From an uncultured Candidatus Saccharibacteria bacterium (lineage in GTDB: Bacteria > Patescibacteriota > Saccharimonadia > Saccharimonadales > Saccharimonadaceae): a stretch of 5,206 bases of DNA. The translations under genes and the position numbers were made by a program. The stretch spans positions 1 through 5,206 of the forward strand of contig CALHWA010000158.1 in NCBI GenBank assembly GCA_938036845.1, read 5' to 3'. Below the pieces are notes generated by a model. That model had not been told where the DNA came from, ran no database searches, and was given only the letters and a program-made list of their open reading frames with translations. This document shows, piece by piece, positions 1 through 5,206 of the stretch. The number at the start of each line of letters is the position of its first letter. Within the stretch, counting starts at the first letter, position 1.

Positions 1-27
1 GGTCTTTAAGCTATTTCTAGTAGATAA

Positions 28-36
28 TGATATAAT
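28..36 (+). promoter_or_regulatory. Extended -10 promoter for the RNA-repair gene
   Basis: TGATATAAT matches the extended -10 form TGnTATAAT perfectly (TATAAT at 31-36). No good -35 box lies at the normal distance: the best candidate, TTAAGC at 6-11, has three of six consensus bases and a 19-bp spacer. The extended -10 would compensate for this. Transcription should start near 42-44, giving a leader of about 75 nt that carries the palindrome and the Shine-Dalgarno sequence. The stretch is very AT-rich compared with the genes. The window starts at base 1, so upstream control elements cannot be judged. Confidence 0.7.
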
Positions 37-53
37 ATAAAAAATGAAGTATA

Positions 54-79
54 TCACTTAGTCGTATACAATTAAGTGA
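54..79. repeat. 26-bp imperfect palindrome in the 5' leader
   Basis: The outer arms TCACTTA (54-60) and TAAGTGA (73-79) are exact reverse complements, and the centre is the perfect palindrome GTATAC (64-69). All share one dyad axis between 66 and 67. As DNA, 11 of 13 base-pair positions are symmetric; the exceptions are 61/72 and 63/70. As RNA it can fold into a 9-bp stem (54-62 with 71-79, including one G-U pair) with an 8-nt loop. It lies just downstream of the predicted transcription start, where a repressor operator or a leader hairpin would act. It is not a terminator, since no T-run follows. Either role is inference. Confidence 0.6.
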
Positions 80-105
80 AAATCTTGAAAACCACAGCGC
101 TTCAG

Positions 106-112
106 AAAGGAG
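106..112 (+). promoter_or_regulatory. Shine-Dalgarno site that fixes the start at ATG 118
   Basis: AAAGGAG sits 5 nt before the ATG at 118, a near-ideal site. The in-frame GTG at 76 has no such site and lies inside the right arm of the palindrome. The residues it would add are not part of the kinase fold, because the first beta strand and P-loop start immediately after M118. ATG 118 is therefore preferred over the longer reading. Confidence 0.85.
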
Positions 113-117
113 AAAAT

Positions 118-2298
118 ATGCGACATCTTTTTATTACCCGTGGAATTCCTGGATCTGGTAAAAGTACCTTTTTGCAATCTGCTGGGCTTGGCCCATATAC
201 ACTGTCTCCCGATACTCTGCGCCTAGCGTATAGCAGCCCAGTGATGAATGATGTAGGTCGCCTCGTTATGCCATATCAGGATGATCGACGGGTGTGGCAG
301 CAGCTTCACGAGTTGCTTGATATGCGCATGGCTCGTGGTGAGCTCATTGTGGTTGATGCAACACATACAACGAGCTCGTACTTTCAGCAGTATGCACAGC
401 TTGCACAGAAGTATCGCTATAAGCTGTACGTTATAGATTTTGCGGATGTGCCTCTTAGGGTCTGTCTAGAGCGTAATCGTCAGCGTGCACCACATAAGGT
501 AGTTGATGATGTAGTTCTCGAGAAAATGCATGCCCGCCTCTCGACCTGTGTTATACCAAAACAATATACCGTCATACAGCCAGCAGATGTAAAAGAGCTT
601 ATCGCGTCATATCAGCAACCGATTAATTTGAGTCAGTATGAGCACATTCATCACATTGGTGATATCCAAGGATGCTATACGCCACTGCGTGAATATTTTG
701 AGCAGCATCCCTATACCGAGCACGATTATTATATCTTTACAGGAGATCTACTTGATCGTGGCACAGAGAATGCAGAAGTGCTGCAGTATGTGTGTGATAA
801 TTTTGTCGACAAGCCAAATGTGACGTTTATTGAAGGTAACCATGATGGTTATATTTGGCAATGGCTTACTCACCAGCCGATAAGAGCGCGAGAGTTTAAC
901 GGCCGAACGCGAGCACAACTAGAGCGTGCCAATATAGACAAGCGTGCCGTCAGTCGCTTGATGAACTCTATGCAAGATTGCCTCTACTACACATGGCATG
1001 ATAAGCGGGTATTTGTGAGTCATGCGGGAGTGAGTAATTTACCAGAGAATCCTCTGCTGCTTGCTAGTCAGCAGTATATTCGTGGTGTGGGGCGCTATGA
1101 TCAAGTTGGTGCTATCGACGATGCTTTTGTTGCTCATACCTCTGATAATGTCTATCAAGTGCATGGTCATCGCAACGCTCAGAATTATCCAGCGCAGTAT
1201 AATCAGCGGTGCTTTAATCTCGAGGGCAAAGTGGAGTTTGGTGGCACACTACGGGTTGCGCAGCTTGCCGAGAAGGGCTGGTCGGTCGTTGAGGTGAGCA
1301 ACCAGTCGGCTGAAGGCATCCTCCACCCGGAAAACGCACCGCTCATCCATAGTCTACGCACCAATAAACTGATTAGCGAGCGGTCACTGCCGGGTAACAT
1401 TAGCTCATTCCACTTTAAACCAAAGGTGTTTTATGATAAAAAATGGACAGCACAAACAGTGCGAGCCCGTGGACTATTTATGAATACGCTCACAAATGAG
1501 ATTGTGGTTCGTGCCTATGATAAATTCTTCAATATTGGTGAGCGACGAGAAACTGAATTTGCTGCGCTCAAAGATCAGCTTGTCTTTCCAGTGCGCGCCT
1601 GGGTGAAGGAGAATGGCTATCTTGGCTTGGTGGGCTATGATGCAACACTAGGTGACCTCGTCTTCGCGTCGAAAACAACGACAGAGAGCGATTTTGCTGG
1701 ATGGTTTCGTCGCTTATTTTTGCAGCGCTATGGTAAGCATGTTGATGCGATCCGTCAGTATCTTGCCGAGCACAATGTTTGTTTGGTCTGCGAGGTGATA
1801 CTCCCGACAGAGGATCCACACATTATCGAGTATGCACAAGACCGGATTGTTTTGCTCGATATAGTGCATCGCCAGGCGAAATTTGCCGCAGTTGACCAAG
1901 TTGAGCGTGAGCGATTTGCGGCTATGTTTGGTATGGAAACCAAGCAGCTTGCGGCGACGCTCCAGACGTGGGAGGAGTTTGCGGCCTGGTATGAGCAGGT
2001 GCAGGGGCTTGACTATTTGTATGACGGTGTACCGATCGAGGGCTTTGTCATAGAGGATGCTCAGCATTGGCAGGTTAAAGCAAAACTCGATTATTATTCA
2101 TTTTGGAAGCGGATGCGTGGTGTGCTTGATGGACTTAAGGCGGGGCGTAGTCCAAAGCGTGCCGCTGCCTACCCACACCCTGAGTACGCAGCGCGCGTCA
2201 TTGCCTATATGCAGGGCATCCCTACTGATGCATTGGCCCAGATGTCTATTATCGATGTGCGTCGCCGCTGGCAGCGAGAGCAAGAAAAAGTCGTATAG
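118..2298 (+). CDS. Trifunctional RNA repair enzyme: polynucleotide 5'-kinase / metallophosphatase / Rnl1-like RNA ligase
   Basis: This 726-residue cytosolic protein is predicted to mend broken RNA: it phosphorylates the 5'-OH, removes the 2',3'-cyclic phosphate or 3'-phosphate, then ligates. Numbering is from ATG 118. The kinase (about 1-165) has P-loop GIPGSGKST (9-17), a DxxR motif D32/R35 like the T4 Pnkp D35/R38 general base region, VVDATHT (78-84) and an Arg-rich lid ERNRQR (118-123). The phosphatase (about 175-395) has GDIQG (181-185), GDLLDRG (209-215), GNHDG (240-244), SHAG (301-304) and VHGH (348-351). The ligase (about 425-726) has RG (451-452), KFFNIGE (469-475), motif I KENG with nucleophile K497, a motif III-like CEVILPTED (558-566), motif IIIa ILLDIV (577-583 region), motif IV EGFVIED (641-647) and motif V VKAK (653-656). 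The domain order matches bacterial Pnkp (about 870 aa, usually paired with Hen1), but the ligase looks like T4 Rnl1 or fungal Trl1. The Q184 and N499 motif variants are unusual. No Hen1 or nuclease gene is visible. Domain calls are firm; the in vivo substrate is inferred. Confidence 0.9.
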   Translation: MRHLFITRGIPGSGKSTFLQSAGLGPYTLSPDTLRLAYSSPVMNDVGRLVMPYQDDRRVWQQLHELLDMRMARGELIVVDATHTTSSYFQQYAQLAQKYRYKLYVIDFADVPLRVCLERNRQRAPHKVVDDVVLEKMHARLSTCVIPKQYTVIQPADVKELIASYQQPINLSQYEHIHHIGDIQGCYTPLREYFEQHPYTEHDYYIFTGDLLDRGTENAEVLQYVCDNFVDKPNVTFIEGNHDGYIWQWLTHQPIRAREFNGRTRAQLERANIDKRAVSRLMNSMQDCLYYTWHDKRVFVSHAGVSNLPENPLLLASQQYIRGVGRYDQVGAIDDAFVAHTSDNVYQVHGHRNAQNYPAQYNQRCFNLEGKVEFGGTLRVAQLAEKGWSVVEVSNQSAEGILHPENAPLIHSLRTNKLISERSLPGNISSFHFKPKVFYDKKWTAQTVRARGLFMNTLTNEIVVRAYDKFFNIGERRETEFAALKDQLVFPVRAWVKENGYLGLVGYDATLGDLVFASKTTTESDFAGWFRRLFLQRYGKHVDAIRQYLAEHNVCLVCEVILPTEDPHIIEYAQDRIVLLDIVHRQAKFAAVDQVERERFAAMFGMETKQLAATLQTWEEFAAWYEQVQGLDYLYDGVPIEGFVIEDAQHWQVKAKLDYYSFWKRMRGVLDGLKAGRSPKRAAAYPHPEYAARVIAYMQGIPTDALAQMSIIDVRRRWQREQEKVV

Positions 2299-2303
2299 CC
2301 GTA

Positions 2304-2331
2304 TTACCAACCGTACCCTTCGCGGTATAAT
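2304..2331 (+). promoter_or_regulatory. Promoter for the permease operon, probably leaderless
   Basis: TATAAT (2326-2331) is preceded by TTACCA (2304-2309), which shares four of six bases with TTGACA, at a 16-bp spacer. The expected start of transcription, about 7 nt after the -10 box, falls at or within a base of the A of ATG 2338. No Shine-Dalgarno sequence lies between the -10 box and this ATG, which agrees with a leaderless mRNA. The promoter begins only 6 bp after the preceding stop codon, and no terminator separates the genes, so some read-through from the RNA-repair gene is possible. Confidence 0.65.
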
Positions 2332-2337
2332 AGAAGC

Positions 2338-3330
2338 ATGAAAATGATTCGTTGGTTGGCGAAGCGGTGGCACCGCGTAGCGGTAGTGGCTGGGGTGCTT
2401 GTTGGGCTAGCTGCACTTCGCCTTGTATCGGCGCAAACAGGGCAGTGGTCGCTACCTGATCGATTGCAAGACTGGATAACGCTGAGTTTGAGTGTGATGA
2501 TCGAGGCATTGCCATTTGTCATGCTGGGGATATGCATCGCGATTGTCGTGCAGGTGTGGCTGCCGGCCGAGCGCTTGCTTACCTATCTGCCGCAGCAACC
2601 ATTATTGCGTCGAGCTTGTTTGTCGCTCCTTGGTATTGCGCTGCCAGTCTGTGAGTGTGGCAATGTCCCCTTAGCTCGCGGCCTGTTAGCAAAAGGGCTC
2701 ACACCCAGTGAGTCTCTTGTGTTTTTGCTTGCTGCACCAGTCCTCAATCCAGTGACAATCATCACAACGCAGCAAGCATTCGCTGGGGATGCAACCATAC
2801 TATGGGCGCGAGTGCTTGGTGGCTTTATTATTGCTAATCTTGTTGGCTGGGTCTATGCACGCTGCCCAGCAGAGGAGCTATTGACCAATACGTTTGTTGC
2901 TTCGTGCCAAGCAGATCATGTGCAGCAGAGTAAGCAAGTAGCAAGCCTTACGATATTTCGACGTGAGGTGCAGGCGATGCTGCCAGCCTTGGTGGTTGGT
3001 GCAGGGTTAGCGGGTCTTGTGCAAGTGCTGGTGTCGCGCGAGGTATTGGTGTCGCTAGGGAGTCAACCAGTATGGTCGGTGATTGCAATGGTGGCATTGG
3101 CATTTATCGTCTCAATTTGCTCTAATGTTGATGCGTTCTTTGCTTTGGCATTTCGCCAGACCTTTATGACTGGGGCGCTTGTAAGTTTCTTAACCTTTGG
3201 CCCAATGATCGATATCAAGATGCTAAGCTTGCTGCGCACGACGTATCGGCCGAGTGTGCTGCTCCAGGTGAGTGCTATTGTTGGATTGGCATCGATAACT
3301 CTGGGATTGGTGGTGAATTATGCGTTTTAG
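2338..3330 (+). CDS. YcgR/YraQ-type permease (DUF318, ArsP_1 family)
   Basis: This 330-residue inner-membrane protein belongs by motif to the DUF318/ArsP_1 permease family (B. subtilis YcgR, E. coli YraQ). Hydrophobic segments lie at about 14-32, 48-75, 92-118, 125-145, 153-174, 213-233, 245-271, 276-297 and 305-327. Two halves carry matching signatures: PVCECGNVPLARGLL (103-117) with APVLNPVTI (133-141), and SICSNVDAFFALAF (259-272) with FGPMIDIK (288-294). Conserved C105, C107, N137, C261 and D265 are buried and could line a solute or metal path. A polar loop (about 175-208) links the halves. The substrate of the YcgR branch is not settled; ArsP relatives export trivalent organoarsenicals, but no arsenic gene is nearby. 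The start at 2338 is chosen because it matches the leaderless promoter; ATG 2344 is an alternative. The 3' end overlaps the next gene by 11 nt, as expected for the partner pair. Confidence 0.88.
   Translation: MKMIRWLAKRWHRVAVVAGVLVGLAALRLVSAQTGQWSLPDRLQDWITLSLSVMIEALPFVMLGICIAIVVQVWLPAERLLTYLPQQPLLRRACLSLLGIALPVCECGNVPLARGLLAKGLTPSESLVFLLAAPVLNPVTIITTQQAFAGDATILWARVLGGFIIANLVGWVYARCPAEELLTNTFVASCQADHVQQSKQVASLTIFRREVQAMLPALVVGAGLAGLVQVLVSREVLVSLGSQPVWSVIAMVALAFIVSICSNVDAFFALAFRQTFMTGALVSFLTFGPMIDIKMLSLLRTTYRPSVLLQVSAIVGLASITLGLVVNYAF
3309..3316 (+). promoter_or_regulatory. Shine-Dalgarno-like site for the TIGR03943 gene
   Basis: GGTGGTGA lies inside the end of the permease gene and matches seven of eight bases of the GGAGGTGA core complementary to 16S rRNA. 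The GGTGG part ends 6 nt before ATG 3320. With the 11-nt overlap of the two genes it would allow coupled re-initiation by ribosomes finishing the permease. Confidence 0.45.
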
Positions 3331-4072
3331 GCTATTCTTGTCCCGAGTTGCACAGCAACAAGGTATAATACTCCTTTTTGTCATTGCCGTGGCGACGCTG
3401 TGGCTAGCTGTGACTGGTCGTTTGACGCTCTATATTCATCAGCGGTATGTCGTCTTTACGACTAGTATGGCAGTGGTGGCTCTTGTGATGGCGAGTGCGA
3501 GTGTTATTACGCAATCACGCACCCACCAGCAGACACACTTCGTTTGGTGGCGTCGCGTTGCTGCGTGTGTGATGGTATGTATAGTCGCAGGCATGGCGCT
3601 ATTTGTCCCACCGACAGCACTAACGACAACAACTGCCACGCAACGTGGTATCAACAAAGGGGCGGTAATTCGGCTATCTACAGACAAGCTATCGCAAGCA
3701 TCTATCTTTGCTCAGCGAGATTATTCGCGCCTCACGATTAAAGAATGGGCAGGGTTACTCGCGCAAACGCATGACAGCGGGTTTTATCGTGGCAAGACAG
3801 TCAACTTGACAGGGTTCGTCACGCCAGATACAGCGGATTCGCAGATTTTTTATGTATCTCGATTTGTCGTGACGTGTTGTGCGGTCGATGCACAGGCGGT
3901 TGGCGTGCCAGTCTATGCACCTAGGTGGCGTGAGCGCTACCAGCCTAATAGTTGGGTAACGGTGACGGGTGACTTTGCCGCGCATCCACAGCAACATCGT
4001 CAGCAGCCGATTGTCATTATGCCGCGTTCGGTTACGTCAACCACCCAGCCAAAGGAGCCCTATGAATACTAA
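3320..4072 (+). CDS. TIGR03943/DUF1980 family membrane protein (YcgQ-type), permease partner
   Basis: This 250-residue protein matches the YcgQ-type family that is almost always encoded beside a YcgR-type permease. Three hydrophobic segments lie at about 14-32, 44-63 and 80-98; between the first two is the family-typical GRLTLYIHQRYV (33-44). The C-terminal soluble part (about 110-240) carries the family hallmark: a short strand pair GKTVNLTGFV (158-167), then RFVVTCCAVDAQAVGVPVY (181-199) with the double cysteine C186-C187 and acidic D190, and a final strand WVTVTGDF (212-219). It could be an OB-like beta barrel. With three membrane passes, one side must hold the C-terminal domain; I cannot settle the side, though a K/R-rich N-terminus suggests the C-terminal domain is outside. 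The double cysteine could bind a metal; this is inference. Both ends overlap neighbours by 11 nt, implying fixed stoichiometry within one operon. Confidence 0.87.
   Translation: MRFRLFLSRVAQQQGIILLFVIAVATLWLAVTGRLTLYIHQRYVVFTTSMAVVALVMASASVITQSRTHQQTHFVWWRRVAACVMVCIVAGMALFVPPTALTTTTATQRGINKGAVIRLSTDKLSQASIFAQRDYSRLTIKEWAGLLAQTHDSGFYRGKTVNLTGFVTPDTADSQIFYVSRFVVTCCAVDAQAVGVPVYAPRWRERYQPNSWVTVTGDFAAHPQQHRQQPIVIMPRSVTSTTQPKEPYEY
4051..4057 (+). promoter_or_regulatory. Shine-Dalgarno site for the third operon gene
   Basis: AAAGGAG lies inside the last codons of the TIGR03943 gene, 4 nt before ATG 4062. It is the same heptamer used by the RNA-repair gene and supports ATG 4062 as the true start of a gene that has no stop codon within the window. 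Confidence 0.8.
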
Positions 4073-5206
4073 AAGCTGGCGGTGGGTGCGTCAGCGATGG
4101 CGATTTTCGCTTGTTGCGATTGGATTATTAATTACACTGAGTGTGTTCACGGTCCTGAGCTATCAACAGGGCCCACGCTTGCGTCATGCAGTGCTGGCAG
4201 ACGACCCGAATATAGGCTACCAGACAGTGCAACTGCAGTTTAATCAGCCAGTCAAATCGGTTGAAACTCATGCAATACGAATCTCGCCGCGCGCAGACTT
4301 TACCGTTATAACAAATAACGCAACTGTGACGATTCAGTTCCGACATCGTTTGCGAAGTAACTCGCAGTATCACGTGGCGATCGATCAGGTAGCTAGCGCC
4401 TATACACAGCAGCTCGCAGCAGCCAGTTATCACTTTAATACGCCACCAGCACAGCTCTATTATCTCAAGCATCGCGATCTTACAGAGACAAAAGCAGAAT
4501 TCTACGTCGCACAAGCGACGGATGCTATCGTGCAGATGAATCTGGCAACAAAGCATGAGAAGACACTTTACCAAGCAGCACATATTATCGACTATGCAGT
4601 AGTAGGCTCTCGTATCGTTGTCCATACAATGAATGATGCAACAACCAGTGAATTGCATCAGGTTGATAGAGAGACTGGTGCTGTATCGCCGTTATCGTTG
4701 CCTGGTAAGGGTACAGTGTCTCGTCTGCGAGCGATGGATAATGGAACGGTAGGGTATCTCTTTGCAAAGGCGGACAGCAAAGAAAGGAGCACTAATCTCA
4801 TCGTGCATGACATTGCAGCGCAGCGCCACCACACTATGCGTGGCCTTAATGGACAGCCATTACCAGTGTATGATTGGCGCTCAGTATCACGTGGTGCAGC
4901 AGTTGTGGTGCGAACTCGCGGTGACGATGTGCTGCTTATTGACCCGACTGGCAAGCACGCTATGCAACCACTTGGCCAGGCAGCAGTGCTTGGCGATGTA
5001 TCATATGATGGCAAAAATATTATCATGATGAAAACGGGGGAGGGGTATTTTGCACTCAACCTAGAAAATAGCAAAAAATCACCCATTACTCACCAACAAG
5101 GAAACGACGTCATATCATTAGCTGCATTCTTACACACCCGCAGTGGCTATAGTATGGAGATAACGAGTGTTAATCAGCAGCACATATTGCAGCGCCAAAC
5201 AATACT
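4062..5206 (+). CDS. Membrane-anchored Ig-like plus beta-propeller-like protein, 3' end missing
   Basis: The frame from ATG 4062 stays open for 381 full codons to the window edge, so the gene is cut off. The N-terminus is basic (K4, R7, R10, R12, R14), followed by one hydrophobic segment at about 15-34. This fits an uncleaved signal anchor with the rest outside the cell. Residues about 47-127 resemble a bacterial Ig-like Big_5 domain: a strand ending QLQFNQPV (57-64), then IRISPRADF (72-80), NNATVTIQF (85-93), LRSNSQYHVAI (97-107) and a closing strand. From about 130 on there are repeated beta-strand units separated by turns, such as IVQMNLAT, ELHQVDRETG, LIVHDIAAQ, VLLIDPTG and YFALNLEN, which look like blades of a beta-propeller. 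No enzyme motif is visible. The strong Shine-Dalgarno site and 11-nt overlap place it in the permease operon, where it may be an extracytoplasmic sensor or binding partner. Function is unknown to me. Confidence 0.82.
   Translation, partial: MNTKSWRWVRQRWRFSLVAIGLLITLSVFTVLSYQQGPRLRHAVLADDPNIGYQTVQLQFNQPVKSVETHAIRISPRADFTVITNNATVTIQFRHRLRSNSQYHVAIDQVASAYTQQLAAASYHFNTPPAQLYYLKHRDLTETKAEFYVAQATDAIVQMNLATKHEKTLYQAAHIIDYAVVGSRIVVHTMNDATTSELHQVDRETGAVSPLSLPGKGTVSRLRAMDNGTVGYLFAKADSKERSTNLIVHDIAAQRHHTMRGLNGQPLPVYDWRSVSRGAAVVVRTRGDDVLLIDPTGKHAMQPLGQAAVLGDVSYDGKNIIMMKTGEGYFALNLENSKKSPITHQQGNDVISLAAFLHTRSGYSMEITSVNQQHILQRQTI

Noticed and set aside
76..117. Longer N-terminus of the repair enzyme starting at GTG 76
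   Set aside because: It has no ribosome site and overlaps the palindrome, while ATG 118 has AAAGGAG at ideal spacing and begins directly at the kinase core.
1714..2067. Minus-strand open frame of 117 codons
   Set aside because: It is opposite the conserved ligase motifs III-IV, shows no recognisable motif and is best read as a shadow.
2302..2332. Possible hairpin between the repair gene and the permease (TATTA/TAATA outside, ACCG/CGGT inside)
   Set aside because: The arms are short and out of register, no T-run follows, and the bases are better explained by the promoter. It is not a convincing terminator.
3364..3369. TATAAT inside the TIGR03943 gene
   Set aside because: The nearest -35-like hexamer (TTGTCC at 3338) is 20 bp away and no start codon with a ribosome site follows. 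Probably chance within coding sequence.
4128..4658. Minus-strand open frame of 176 codons rich in cysteine
   Set aside because: It lies wholly opposite the membrane-anchored protein, which has a strong ribosome site and a sensible domain layout. The many cysteines reflect GCA/ACA-rich codons read backwards.
1..5206. CRISPR array, tRNA, insertion sequence or long direct repeats
   Set aside because: No regularly spaced repeats, tRNA-like fold, transposase motif or long terminal inverted repeats were seen by eye on either strand.

Overview
The window reads as compact bacterial chromosome, about half G+C by eye, with four genes all on the + strand and almost no spare sequence. Translation uses the standard code; the visible stops are TAG, TAG and TAA. 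Two near-consensus TATAAT -10 boxes, one placed so that the transcript would be leaderless, together with the gene content and tight packing, would fit a candidate-phyla (CPR) bacterium such as Candidatus Saccharibacteria. That assignment is an inference from style, and no phylogenetic marker is present.

Bases 1-117 hold a promoter with an extended -10 box, a 26-bp imperfect palindrome in the predicted 5' leader and a strong Shine-Dalgarno sequence. They serve a 726-residue protein (118-2298) that joins a P-loop polynucleotide 5'-kinase, a calcineurin-type metallophosphatase and a T4 Rnl1/Trl1-like RNA ligase in one chain. All three activities needed to heal and seal broken RNA, such as a tRNA cut in its anticodon loop, are therefore predicted in one polypeptide. 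Two motif variants stand out: GDIQG in place of GDxHG in the phosphatase, and KENG in place of KxDG in the ligase.

After a 39-bp gap containing a second promoter, a separate operon begins. It encodes a YcgR/YraQ-type (DUF318, ArsP_1) membrane permease (2338-3330), a TIGR03943/DUF1980 (YcgQ-type) membrane protein (3320-4072), and a membrane-anchored protein that runs off the right edge (4062-5206). The last protein has an Ig-like (Big_5-like) domain followed by what looks like a beta-propeller. Each junction has an 11-nt gene overlap, so translational coupling is likely. The first two proteins form a known conserved pair of poorly defined function, suspected to act in metal or small-solute handling. 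The third looks like a lineage-specific outer-face partner.

No tRNA, rRNA, CRISPR array, insertion sequence or convincing intrinsic terminator was seen. The RNA-repair gene and the permease operon have no obvious functional link; they share a strand and have no visible terminator between them.
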